Origin: Achromobacter sp. HZ34
GTDB taxonomy: Bacteria; Pseudomonadota; Gammaproteobacteria; Burkholderiales; Burkholderiaceae_B
Direction: 5' to 3'
Assembly (NCBI RefSeq): GCF_002209485.1
Contig: NZ_NJIX01000008.1
Span: 1 to 64,000 of the forward strand
DNA length: 64,000 nt
Shown: in pieces, positions 1 through 9,200 of the stretch
How the letters are laid out: each line of letters begins with the position of its first letter
Position numbering within the stretch: position 1 is the stretch's first letter
Program-made: the position numbers and the translations under genes
Notes under the pieces: generated by a model
The model's input: only the letters and a program-made list of their open reading frames with translations
Database searches by the model: none
What the model was told of the DNA's origin: nothing

Positions 1-649
1 ACTACCTTGCTGCTTACTCACTCGCTTCGCTGCTTTCGCCGCGTTGCTGTTTCAGCAGCAGAGAAACGAGATTATGAAGCAGTTTTTCGAAGTTGTCAAA
101 TTCATTTCTGAACTTTTTTTACTTCTTTCAAACGCTGCGTGCTTCTTGGAAGTCACCGCCCTGCATTTGAAACCTGCTTTGCTCGATTCGTTGCCGGATC
201 TCGCTGAAACCGTTTTTGGCGGCGCTAAGCGCTCAACCTGAAAACTGCTTCATCATCTCACTTCACCTTCGCTACCCTGCTTGGCTTCGAACCGTCTACC
301 CTGGGGCTTCTGGTTCGTTGTCGCGTTTGCGTTTGAGCAGCGAAGAAAGAGATATTAGCACGGTTTTTTTGGCGTGCGCAAGTCAGCCGCAAAAAAACTT
401 AAATATCTTGCTGAAGCACCCCTCCGCGCATCTTGAAGCGATGCCTGCACACGCCCACGGAGGTAGCGATATCGCCCCGGCAGGGTAATAAGCAGCTACC
501 TGATTGCCTGGCCATACCGCGCCAACGCCACGGCGGCTCACTTTGTGGATAGACTTCAACCATTAACGGCCAGCCATCCGTCCTCATCCGCCGCATGGCC
601 GCAACCGCTGCAGAACACCACATACATATATATAGAAGAAACATCGACC
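1..649. other. Non-coding left-edge region, AT-richer, no recognised gene
   Basis: No convincing coding sequence is seen before the rng start. The short open frames here lack ribosome sites and family resemblance. The stretch is AT-richer than the rest of the window and carries an inverted repeat (arms 68-86 and 241-259). A third related segment at about 338-370 again has an A-rich gaaagagatatt core followed by a T run. Poly-T at 363-370 followed by ggc, and gcc near 386 followed by poly-A at 391-397, could form an imperfect terminator-like hairpin. The wording recalls sequence flanking betaproteobacterial rRNA or tRNA operons, but that is from memory and cannot be confirmed because the window is cut here. 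Confidence 0.5.
68..259. repeat. Inverted repeat pair, 19-bp arms with about 154 bp between
   Basis: The left arm gagattatgaagcagtttt (68-86) matches the reverse complement of 241-259 at 18 of 19 positions. The interior is AT-rich and has no plausible gene. The overall size (192 bp) and terminal arms resemble a miniature inverted-repeat element, but no target-site duplication is visible immediately outside the arms. Confidence 0.45.
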
Positions 650-2134
650 ATGCCCTCTAGCACCGTGCTGCCTCAAGAAGACATACTGATCAACGTCACG
701 CCTTTCGAAACCCGCGTCGCCATCATCGAGCAGGGCGCGGTCCAGGAGTTGCACGTAGAACGCAGCATCCAGCGGGGCCAGGTGGGCAACGTCTATCTGG
801 GCCGCGTGGTCCGTGTGCTGCCCGGCATGCAGAGCGCTTTCGTCGATATCGGGCTGGAACGGGCCGCCTTCATCCATATTGCCGACCTGCGCGAGAACCG
901 CAGCGAGCGCAGCCAGGGCCTGACGCCCACGCCGATCGAGAAGCTGCTGTTCGAGGGGCAGACGCTGATGGTGCAGGTGATCAAGGATCCGCTTGGCACC
1001 AAGGGCGCACGGCTGTCGACCCAGATCAGTATCGCGGGGCGCATGCTGGTCCACTTGCCGCATGATCCCCATATAGGCATCTCGCAGAAGATCGAATCCG
1101 AGGCCGAACGCGTGCAATTGCGCGAACGCCTGCATGCGCTGGTACCCGCCGAAGAAAAAGGCGGCTTCATCGTGCGCACCCAGGCCGAGGGCGCCACCGA
1201 CGACGAATTGCAGGCCGATCTGGAATACCTGCGCAAGCTCTGGTCCAGCGTGCAGGCCCAGGCACGCAGCCAGCCCGCGCCGACCGTGTTGCACCAGGAC
1301 CTGACGCTGGCCCAGCGCGTGTTGCGCGACATGGTGGGCCCGCGCACCGGCACCATCCGTGTCGATTCGCGCACCACCACTGTCAACCTGATTGAATGGG
1401 CCAAGCTGTATACGCCCTCCGTGGTCGAGCGCATTACGCACTACAGTGGCGAGCGGCCCTTGTTCGACATGGCCAATGTCGACGAAGAGATTGCGCGGGC
1501 GCTGTCGCGCCGCGTCGACCTGAAATCCGGCGGCTACCTGATCATCGACCAGACCGAGGCGCTGACCACGGTGGACGTCAATACCGGCGGCTTCGTGGGC
1601 GGGCGCAATTTCGACGACACGATCTTCAAGACCAATCTGGAGGCGGCCCAAGCCATCGCGCGGCAACTGCGGCTGCGCAATCTGGGCGGCATCGTGATCC
1701 TGGACTTCATCGACATGGAAGACCCGGAACATCGCGACACCGTGCTGTCCGAGTTGCGCAAGGCGCTGTCGCGCGACCGCACGCGCATGACGGTCAATGG
1801 CTTTACCCAGCTGGGCCTGGTGGAGATGACCCGCAAGCGCACGCGCGATTCACTGGCGCACCAATTGTGCGAATCCTGCCCGACCTGCCAGTCGCGCGGC
1901 CATGTGCGGACGGCGCGCACGGTCTGCTATGAAATCCTGCGCGAGATCCTGCGCGAGGCGCGCCAGTTCAATCCGAAGGAATTCCGCATCCTGGCGTCGC
2001 AGGAGGTGGTCGACCTGTTCCTGGAAGAAGAAAGCCCCCATCTGGCGATGCTGGGCGACTTCGTCGGCAAGAAAGTATCCCTGGAAGTCGAGGCCACCTA
2101 CAACCAGGAACAGTACGACCTGATCCTGATTTGA
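650..2134 (+). CDS. rng: Ribonuclease G (RNase E/G family)
   Basis: Encodes a 494-residue single-strand-specific endoribonuclease that matures the 5' end of 16S rRNA and degrades some mRNAs in the cytoplasm. The N-terminus has the S1 RNA-binding domain (GNVYLGRVVRVLPGMQSAFVDIG). A central catalytic region includes TVDVNTGGFVGGRNF and LDFIDMEDPEHR, followed by the zinc-link cysteines in CESCPTCQSRG. Length fits RNase G, since the long C-terminal scaffold of RNase E is absent. The frame is open from 545, but the ATG at 650 gives the family-like start (MPSSTVLPQEDILINVTPFETR). It runs convergently into msbA with only two bases between the stop codons. Confidence 0.95.
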   Translation: MPSSTVLPQEDILINVTPFETRVAIIEQGAVQELHVERSIQRGQVGNVYLGRVVRVLPGMQSAFVDIGLERAAFIHIADLRENRSERSQGLTPTPIEKLLFEGQTLMVQVIKDPLGTKGARLSTQISIAGRMLVHLPHDPHIGISQKIESEAERVQLRERLHALVPAEEKGGFIVRTQAEGATDDELQADLEYLRKLWSSVQAQARSQPAPTVLHQDLTLAQRVLRDMVGPRTGTIRVDSRTTTVNLIEWAKLYTPSVVERITHYSGERPLFDMANVDEEIARALSRRVDLKSGGYLIIDQTEALTTVDVNTGGFVGGRNFDDTIFKTNLEAAQAIARQLRLRNLGGIVILDFIDMEDPEHRDTVLSELRKALSRDRTRMTVNGFTQLGLVEMTRKRTRDSLAHQLCESCPTCQSRGHVRTARTVCYEILREILREARQFNPKEFRILASQEVVDLFLEEESPHLAMLGDFVGKKVSLEVEATYNQEQYDLILI

Positions 2135-2136
2135 AA

Positions 2137-3915
2137 TCAGTCCGGGTCGCGGAACTGCATGCGGTATAGCGCCGCATACAGGCCGTTGGCCGCCAGCAGT
2201 TCTTCGTGGCGGCCATGTTCCACCACTTTCCCGGCATCCAGGACCACGATGCGATCCGCATTCTGGACGGTGGACAGGCGATGCGCGATGACCAGGGTGG
2301 TGCGGCCCTTCATCAGGCGCTCCAGCGAGGACTGCACCTGGCGCTCCGATTCGTTGTCCAAAGCCGAGGTGGCCTCGTCCAGGATCAGGATGGGCGCATT
2401 CTTGATCAGCGCCCGCGCAATGGCCAGGCGCTGGCGCTGGCCGCCCGACAGGCGCGCGGCGTTCTCACCGACCGGCGTCTGCAGGCCCTTGGGCAACTGG
2501 GTGACGAAGTCGCGCAGATTGGCGGCTTCCAGCGCGGCCATGACCTGCTCTTCATTCGCCTGCTCCAGCGAGCCATAGCCGACGTTGACCGCGATGGTGT
2601 CGTCGAACAGCACCACATCCTGGCTGACCAGCGACAGATGCGAACGCAGGCTGGCCAGCGTCAGGTCGTTGATCTCCACATCGTCCACCAGGATGCTGCC
2701 ACCCGTGGGCAGGACGAAGCGGGGCAGCATGTTCACCAGCGTGGTCTTGCCGCTGCCGGAACGGCCCACCAGGGCCACCGTCTCGCCGGGCTGCACGCTG
2801 AACGAAATATCGCTGACCGTATCCTGGCTGGCATCGGGAAAGCGATGGCTGACACCGCGGAATTCGATCTTGCCGCGCACGGGCGCCGGCAGCGTGCGCG
2901 TGCCGCTGTCCAGCTCGGGCACCTGGTCGATCAGCGTGAACACGCTTTCGGCGGATACCAGCATGCGCTGCATCTTGCCGGCCAGGTTGGTCAGGCGCTT
3001 CACGGGATCGAACAGCTGCGCCAGGGACGCCATGAAGGCGGCAAAACTGCCGGCCGTGAGCGTGCCCGCGTTGGCCTGCCCCAACGCCACGGCGATGATG
3101 GCGGCCACCGAGATGGAAATGCAGACCTGCGTCAGCGGCGTCATGGCGGCGTCGGCGACGGCGCTGCGCATGGCGAAACGGCGCAGGCGCGAATTGACGT
3201 AGCCGAAACGGCCGCGTTCGTAGTCATAGCCGTCGAACAGCTTGATGACGCGCTGGCCATCGATGCCTTCGCCGACCACGCGGGTCAGCTCCGCGTTCAT
3301 GTTCACCGTGTCGCGATTGATCTTGCGCAGGCGCCGGATGAACACCCGGGCGATCAGCACCGACACCGGCAACATGACCAGGATGATCAGGGTCAGCACC
3401 CACGACATGTACAGCAGCACGCAGATCAGCGCGACCACCACCAGCGACTCGCGCACCAGCACGGTGATCACGTCGGTGGCGTAGCCGGTCACGTTGCCGG
3501 CGTCGATGGTGAAGCGGTTGAGCAGCCGGCCGGTGTCGCCGCGCTTGAATTCGGCATCGGGCAGGCCCAGCAGGCGGTCGAACATCTCCTGGCGCATGCC
3601 GCGCAGGACGTTGTTGGCCACCCAGGCCAGCAGATAGTCGCTGAAGAAGTTGCAGGCGCCGCGCAGCAGGATCAAGCCGACCACGGCCAGCGGAATGGCC
3701 CAGACATAATAGGGTTTGGTCCCGGAAAAACCATCATCGAGCAAAGGCTTCATGATGACGGCCAGCGTGGGCTGGGTGCCTGCGGCGCCCGCCATCAGCA
3801 AGACCGCCAGAATCAGCGCTTTCCAATGGGTCCCGACACGGGAATAGATGCGGGACCAGATGACGGACTTGACCGCGTGGTTACCCGCCTGCGCGTTACG
3901 TGCGGCAGAATTCAA
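2137..3915 (-). CDS. msbA: Lipid A export ABC transporter, fused permease/ATPase
   Basis: Encodes a 592-residue half-transporter that flips lipid A-core across the inner membrane as a homodimer. The N-terminal half carries six predicted membrane segments (ABC type-1 domain). The C-terminal half has Walker A (GRSGSGKTT), the signature LSGGQRQR, Walker B (ILILDEATSAL) and the H-loop (IAHRLSTV). The frame begins at a TTG (3915), with no upstream ATG and a weak GAGAGA ribosome site; the first internal Met is about 40 residues in, so TTG is kept with moderate confidence. LPS genes nearby support lipid A rather than drug export. The 3' end faces rng with no room for a terminator. Confidence 0.93.
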   Translation of the reverse strand: MNSAARNAQAGNHAVKSVIWSRIYSRVGTHWKALILAVLLMAGAAGTQPTLAVIMKPLLDDGFSGTKPYYVWAIPLAVVGLILLRGACNFFSDYLLAWVANNVLRGMRQEMFDRLLGLPDAEFKRGDTGRLLNRFTIDAGNVTGYATDVITVLVRESLVVVALICVLLYMSWVLTLIILVMLPVSVLIARVFIRRLRKINRDTVNMNAELTRVVGEGIDGQRVIKLFDGYDYERGRFGYVNSRLRRFAMRSAVADAAMTPLTQVCISISVAAIIAVALGQANAGTLTAGSFAAFMASLAQLFDPVKRLTNLAGKMQRMLVSAESVFTLIDQVPELDSGTRTLPAPVRGKIEFRGVSHRFPDASQDTVSDISFSVQPGETVALVGRSGSGKTTLVNMLPRFVLPTGGSILVDDVEINDLTLASLRSHLSLVSQDVVLFDDTIAVNVGYGSLEQANEEQVMAALEAANLRDFVTQLPKGLQTPVGENAARLSGGQRQRLAIARALIKNAPILILDEATSALDNESERQVQSSLERLMKGRTTLVIAHRLSTVQNADRIVVLDAGKVVEHGRHEELLAANGLYAALYRMQFRDPD

Positions 3916-3925
3916 GAAATCTCTC

Positions 3926-3955
3926 GCTTTTATACAATCCTGAGCGGGGATTGTA
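3926..3955 (-). promoter_or_regulatory. Probable msbA promoter with 8-bp inverted repeat
   Basis: The arms tacaatcc (3933-3940) and ggattgta (3948-3955) are perfect reverse complements separated by 7 bases. On the minus strand the inner arm runs into GTATAAAA, a good -10 candidate just upstream of msbA. A repressor-type dyad overlapping a promoter is a reasonable reading, but no -35 is convincing. Confidence 0.4.
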
Positions 3956-4039
3956 CCGTTGGCTCGCGAAAACCCATGTCGCGTGCTTGCCCGCTTTCCC
4001 GATCCTTGACAAAAGCTCCTTTATTCCCCCTCTTCTTTT

Positions 4040-5122
4040 ATGCCGTCGAATCTCCGCCTGTACGTCAGACTGCCCAATTGGGTCGGGGACGTTTGCATGA
4101 GCCTCCCCTCCCTGTATGTGCTGCAGGCCACCGGCCTGCCCCTGACGATCTGCGCCCGCCCCTGGGCCCGGGATCTGCTGGCCGGCGTGGCGCCTGCCCA
4201 CGACTTCGTACCGATGCGCGGGGCGTTCCGCGCGGATCGCGCCGCGCTGCGCCAGCATGTGCGCGACAGCGGCGCGCGCGGGCGCGACTGCCGCGGGCTG
4301 AGCCTGCCGGATTCGCTGTCCAGCGCCGCGGTGTTGCGCCTGGCCGGCATTCCCACCGCCGGTTACCGGGACGACGGGCGCAGCCTGTTGTTGCACTGGC
4401 CCATCGCCAAACCCAAGGCACCCCTGCATGCGGTGCAGTCCTGGTATCACCTGACGCGCACGGCGCTGGCCGCCTGGGGCCTGCCGGCCGGGGCCGAACA
4501 GCCCGGACCGGAGCTTGGGCTGACGCCGACCGCCGAGCAGGCCGCGGCGGCCGACGCCGCCCTTGCCGCCGCGGGGTTGGCCGATACAGGCGTGGACGCC
4601 AACGCTGCGGCCTACGGCACCCGGGCATCTGGCGACCAGGCCCATGACGGCATGGCCTCTGCCGCCACGATCCGTCCTTTCGTGCTGATCGCCCCCACCG
4701 CCACCGGCCTGCATCGCGGCCGCAACAAGGTCTGGCCGCACTTCGACACCCTGACGCGTAACCTGCAGGCGCAAGGCATCGAGGTCGTCATGTGCCCGCC
4801 GCCGGCCGAAGTCGATGAGGCGCGCCGTAATGCCCCCACCGCGCGCCTGTTGCCGGCCTTGGGCCTGGGCGCCTTCGCCGCGCTGACCACCCGGGCCGCC
4901 CTGGTCGTGTGCAATGATTCGGGCGTCTCCCACGTGGCGGCCGCCGCCGGCGCGCGCCAGATCACGCTGTTCGGCGTCACCAACCGCGAGCGCACCGGAC
5001 CGTGGTCGCGCGGCGCCATCTGCCTGGGCTCGGACGAGCACTGGCCGGCGGTGAGCGATGTCGCACCGGTTATCAAAACCTGCCTGGAATCGAGCGGCCA
5101 GTCCGCGTGTTTCACTGATTGA
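4040..5122 (+). CDS. Glycosyltransferase family 9, heptosyltransferase II-like
   Basis: Encodes 360 residues of the ADP-heptose:LPS heptosyltransferase family, acting on LPS inner core at the cytoplasmic face. Seen directly: the N-terminal GT9 signature LPNWVGDVCMSLPSL and the C-terminal donor-site region VVCNDSGVSHVAAAAGARQITLFGVTNRERTGPW, which resembles WaaF. A low-complexity Ala/Gly/Asp insert at roughly residues 165-215 separates the two Rossmann halves. There is no clear Shine-Dalgarno before the ATG at 4040. A TTGACA lies at 4006-4011, but no -10 is properly spaced. Divergent from msbA, consistent with a shared LPS role. The heptose substrate is inferred, so no symbol is given. Confidence 0.8.
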   Translation: MPSNLRLYVRLPNWVGDVCMSLPSLYVLQATGLPLTICARPWARDLLAGVAPAHDFVPMRGAFRADRAALRQHVRDSGARGRDCRGLSLPDSLSSAAVLRLAGIPTAGYRDDGRSLLLHWPIAKPKAPLHAVQSWYHLTRTALAAWGLPAGAEQPGPELGLTPTAEQAAAADAALAAAGLADTGVDANAAAYGTRASGDQAHDGMASAATIRPFVLIAPTATGLHRGRNKVWPHFDTLTRNLQAQGIEVVMCPPPAEVDEARRNAPTARLLPALGLGAFAALTTRAALVVCNDSGVSHVAAAAGARQITLFGVTNRERTGPWSRGAICLGSDEHWPAVSDVAPVIKTCLESSGQSACFTD

Positions 5123-5156
5123 CAGACCAGCTCTGCCTCGGAACAATCGCTGCAGT

Positions 5157-5924
5157 ATGGAAATCGCAAGTCTGCTGGCAAATCTGATCATTCCCCTGAA
5201 CCTCTGCCTGACCCTGGTCGCCCTGGGCCTGGTTTTGGCGTTGTTTCGCCTGCGCGTCACCGGCGCCGTCCTGGCCGTCGTCGGGTTGGCCTGGGCCCTG
5301 GCGTGGTCGCTACCGGTCACTTCCCTATGGCTGGGCGGCGCGCTGGAGCGGCAGTATCCCTACCGGATACCCGCCGAACTGCCGATGGCGGACGCCATCG
5401 TGGTGCTGGGCGGCAATACCGCCAACAGCCGCCCGAACTGGTTCCTGCCCTTCGACCGCGACACGGCGGTCACCCGCCTGCAGACCGCCACCCAGTTGTA
5501 CCTGGCCGGCCGCGCGCCCAAGATCGTGCTGTCGGGCGGCGCGCTGTCCGGCGACGTCAGCGAGGCCCAGGGCATGGCCCACGCCTTGCGCCAGGCCGGC
5601 ATTCCCGAACGTGCCCTGATCCTGGAAAACTTCAGCCGCACGACCTACGAGAACGCCACGCTGACCGAGGACGAGTTGCGCGACCACCATCTGGGCACCG
5701 TGCTGCTGGTGACTTCCGCCTTGCACATGCCGCGCGCCATGGCGGCCTTCCGCAAGCAGGGCGTCACCGCCATCGCGGCGCCCTCGCTGCCGCAGATCGT
5801 CGTACCGACCACGCAGCCGCCCATGGATCTGTGGCTGCCGGACATGCGCACGTTCGAAGCCAGCCGGTCCATCATCAAGGAATATTCGGGCTTGTTCGTG
5901 TACTGGCTGCGGGGCTGGGTCTGA
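5157..5924 (+). CDS. YdcF/ElyC family DUF218 membrane protein
   Basis: Encodes 255 residues. Two hydrophobic segments lie in the first 65 residues ([25 protein letters not shown], then [20 protein letters not shown]). The DUF218 domain follows: [44 protein letters not shown] and [20 protein letters not shown]. ElyC-type proteins are tied to envelope biogenesis (undecaprenyl-phosphate metabolism and peptidoglycan precursors). The open frame starts earlier at 5058 inside the upstream gene, but the ATG at 5157 gives the usual membrane-anchored N-terminus. Its TGA overlaps the ATG of the next gene by one base, so the two are probably coupled. Confidence 0.85.
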   Translation: MEIASLLANLIIPLNLCLTLVALGLVLALFRLRVTGAVLAVVGLAWALAWSLPVTSLWLGGALERQYPYRIPAELPMADAIVVLGGNTANSRPNWFLPFDRDTAVTRLQTATQLYLAGRAPKIVLSGGALSGDVSEAQGMAHALRQAGIPERALILENFSRTTYENATLTEDELRDHHLGTVLLVTSALHMPRAMAAFRKQGVTAIAAPSLPQIVVPTTQPPMDLWLPDMRTFEASRSIIKEYSGLFVYWLRGWV

Positions 5925-6193
5925 TGGCCTTGTCCTGTCGCCCCGGCTGCGGCGCCTGCTGTATCGCCCCGTCCATCACCAGCCCCCTGCCCGGCATGCC
6001 GCAGGGCAAGCCCGCGGGGCAACGCTGCACGCAGTTGCTCGACGACATGCGTTGCGCGGTCTTCGGCAAGCCGGAACGGCCCGCTTTCTGTGGCGGGCTG
6101 CAGGCCGCGGCGGACATGTGCGGGCCGGATCGGGTGCACGCCATCGCGTGGCTGACGCAGTTGGAAATGGCCACGGCGCCTGCGTCGTCCTGA
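5924..6193 (+). CDS. YkgJ family cysteine-cluster protein
   Basis: Encodes 89 residues with the conserved cysteine pattern of the YkgJ/UPF0153 family: CRPGCGACC near the N-terminus, then Cys at about 35, 44, 56 and 66. The family is thought to bind zinc or an iron-sulfur cluster; the cellular role is unknown. The start ATG shares its A with the TGA of the upstream ElyC-like gene (TGATG at 5922-5926), which fixes the start. About 60 bases of dyad-containing DNA separate it from the first autotransporter. Confidence 0.85.
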   Translation: MALSCRPGCGACCIAPSITSPLPGMPQGKPAGQRCTQLLDDMRCAVFGKPERPAFCGGLQAAADMCGPDRVHAIAWLTQLEMATAPASS

Positions 6194-6231
6194 TTTCACG
6201 CGCACGCGGCGGGCGCGCGAACCGTTTCGGG

Positions 6232-6257
6232 GCAAATCGTACTCACAGTCGATTTGC
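6232..6257. promoter_or_regulatory. Dyad upstream of first autotransporter (8-N10-8)
   Basis: The arms gcaaatcg (6232-6239) and cgatttgc (6250-6257) are perfect reverse complements with a 10-base spacer. The dyad ends about 20 bases before the ATG at 6278, placing it in the 5' leader or promoter. It could be an operator or an mRNA hairpin. It has the same 8-N10-8 geometry as the dyad at 9931-9956 but a different sequence. Confidence 0.4.
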
Positions 6258-6277
6258 ACCCCGATCCGTACAGCCAG

Positions 6278-9200
6278 ATGACACCGCACAGGAACACCCC
6301 TCCCTCCCGCTCGACCGCCCTCGCCCTGCCCTGGCGCAAAGCCCAGCGCAACCATTTTCGCCTTTTGCCTCACGTCGGCGCGGTGATCCTGGGGCACGCT
6401 TGCTGCCCCATGGCATACGCCGAAGGTGACGATTGGAACCTGGATCGGGTCCAGGTCCATGAAGCACACCGCCGGGGCAAGACCGGCGCCGGTGCCCGGA
6501 TCGGCATCATCGATACAGGCCTGTTCGCCAACGACCCGGCTTTCACCGGGCGCATCGATCCGCGCTCGGCCAATTTTGGCGATGGCGATGCCGGCGCCTA
6601 TCAAGCGGTCGACCGGCAGGAGACGCACGGCAGCATGGTGGCCGCTATCGCCGCCGCTGGTGGCCGCAACGGCGATGTACGTGGCGTGGCGCCTGGCGCG
6701 GCTATCCTGCACCTGCGCGCACTGGAGGTAGGCGGTGAAGACCGGGGCTGGGAAGGCCCCACCGCGCGGGCGATCCGCCATGCCGCCGACGTTGGCGCCC
6801 ATGTCATCAACGGCAGCTACGGGCCGCTCAGCATTTCCGAAAAATACCTCGTGGATTTGTCCACCGGCCAGCGCATCGCCAACAAGAATTACTTCGAGCA
6901 ATCTGGGCAATACCTCTTTTTGAACCCGGTGACGGGTCGGCCTGATGAAGACGATTTTGCCGCGATCGACCATGCCGCGGCGAAGGACGTCCTGATGGTG
7001 TTCTCCGCCGGCAACGAATATGGCGATCAGCCCCGCGCCTCGCGCCATCCCACCGGTAACGCGCTATTGCCCCTGATCGCGCGGGCCAATCACGGCAGTG
7101 GCGTTTACCGCTTTATCGACCTGGACGAATATGCGGTGAACGGCATCGACATGGAGGACGTGCAACGCGAAAGCGACATGGCCCTCATGGACGGCGCCGA
7201 TCCGCGCCTGGCTCGGGTCGACTATGCGCATCTCAAGCGGACCATCATCGCCGTGGTCGCCACCGATCGCGACAACCACATAGCCAGCTACAGCAACCGT
7301 TGCGGCGACGCGTGGCAATGGTGCATCGCCGCGCCCGGCGGCGACGTAGAACCGGGTCCGGAAGACACGAAAGAAATCGCGGCGGCCGGCGACAAGGGTG
7401 GCGGTGATACCGCCTATATCGATGCGCGCAACGGTGGCAAGGGGAAGACCGGACCGCTTGGCTTTCGCACGGTCGGCCCGAATGGCCGACGCCTGGTCCA
7501 AGCAGTGGGAACCTCTGGCGCGGCACCTCATGTGGCAGGCGCCGCCGCGATCGTGCGCGCCGAGTTCCCCTTCCTGACCGCCGGACAGGCCCAGGAGGTG
7601 ATCCTGACCACCGCTGACAATAGAGGGCATCTGGGCGACCGCGGCATCTACGGGCACGGCCTGCTGGACGTCGACCGCGCTTCCCGCGGCCCCGGTGAGT
7701 TCGGCGCGGAAGGCTACGACAGGCTCTTCGACCTCGATACCAAGGGCGACGACGGCACTTTCTCCAACGACATCAAGGGGACAGGCGGCCTGGTCAAGCG
7801 CGGCGCCGGACGCCTGGCGTTGAGCGGGGCCAATACGTACAGCGGCGCCACGGTCGTGGCTGGCGGGACCCTGCATGTCAGCGGCTCGATCGCTGCCTCT
7901 GATGTCAGCGTGCAACGAGGCGCCTGGCTGACCGGCACGGGCGTCGTCGGCAACACGGTGTCCAACGGCATCGTCGCGCCGGGCGGCAGCGTCGCGCCGG
8001 GCGAAAGCGTCGCGCCGGACGGCAGCGTTACTCCGGAAGGCAGTGGAGCGCCCAATGACGGTGGCGCGCCGGATGCCAGCGGTGCGCGCCGCGCCGGCGT
8101 CGGCGGCCGGGGCGTGGCAAGCGCGACGACGCGTGCGGCGACAGGTGCAAGCTTGTCCGTGGCGGGCCACTTTATTCAATTGCCGCAAGGCGTGATTCGA
8201 TCCACGGTGGCTGGCGACGGGACGCTGGCTCGTCTCGTTGTTGCCGGCAAGGCCGAGATCCGCGGCGGCACCCTGCAGGTTGCAGGCATCACAACTGCCG
8301 CGTTGGGCAAGCCGTTGACCCTGATCGACGCGCGGCAAGGCGTGACGGGCAACTTCGAACGCGTGCAAAGCGATTCGCTGTTCGCGTCATTGACGTCCTT
8401 CGCCCAGGGACGACGCTTGCAGGTTGCCGTCGGCCTCGACCCCCGCGGATTCGGCATCGTGGCCAGGAACGCCAACCAACGCAGCGTCGGCAAGGCCGTT
8501 GACCCGTTGCCGGCGAGCAACCCCGTGTTCGAACGCTTGTTCAACACCTATGACGCCAATGCGGCGCGCGGCAGCCTGATCCGCCTGGCCGGCGATATCC
8601 ACCCCAGCGTCACGGGCATGCTGGCAGAACAGCAGGCGCAGACCCGCGCGACGCTGCTGGGCCAGGCACGTAGCGCCGGGGACGGCACGCGCGGTATGGC
8701 AGGCGCGGCCGGTACAGTGAATACGGTGAGGACGGTGATGACGGTGAGTACGCCGGGTATGCCGGGTACGCCGGGTATGCCGGGTACGGCGGGTACGGCT
8801 GGTGCAAACGGCAAGAACGGTGATGTGCGGGTCTGGGGCGAATACCTGAACAGCCGCGGCAACCTGTCCAGCGACGGTAACGCGTCAGGCCTGCGCCGCC
8901 GCAGCGACGGTGTGATTTTCGGCGCCGACACCGCTGTCTCGGCCAATTCGGTCAGCATGTCCAATTCAGCCAGCTCGGCCAACTCAGACAGCTCGGCCAG
9001 CCTGGCCCCCACGCGCCTGGGTGGCGCCGTGTCGTTCGGCAGCACTACCGCCCACACGCGGGGCTTGGGCGCCGGGCAGAAAGCCGACATCAGCAGCGTC
9101 TCGCTATCGGGCTATGGCTCGACCCAGGCAGGCGCGGTCCACCTGCGCTATGGCGCCTCGCTGGGCAGCAGCGAAGTCAAGACACGCCGCCACACCGGCT

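Noticed and set aside
1-640. tRNA or rRNA gene at the left edge
   Set aside because: No cloverleaf, TPsiC-type loop or rRNA core sequence could be recognised; only flank-like repeats.
2206-4647. Long plus-strand open frame (813 codons) antisense to msbA
   Set aside because: His/Gln/Gly/Arg-rich translation typical of the complement of a high-GC gene; msbA on the other strand has all ABC motifs.
6300-6430. Lipoprotein signal in autotransporter 1 (LGHACC)
   Set aside because: The residues before Cys do not fit the usual lipobox, and AYA gives a plausible ordinary cleavage site.
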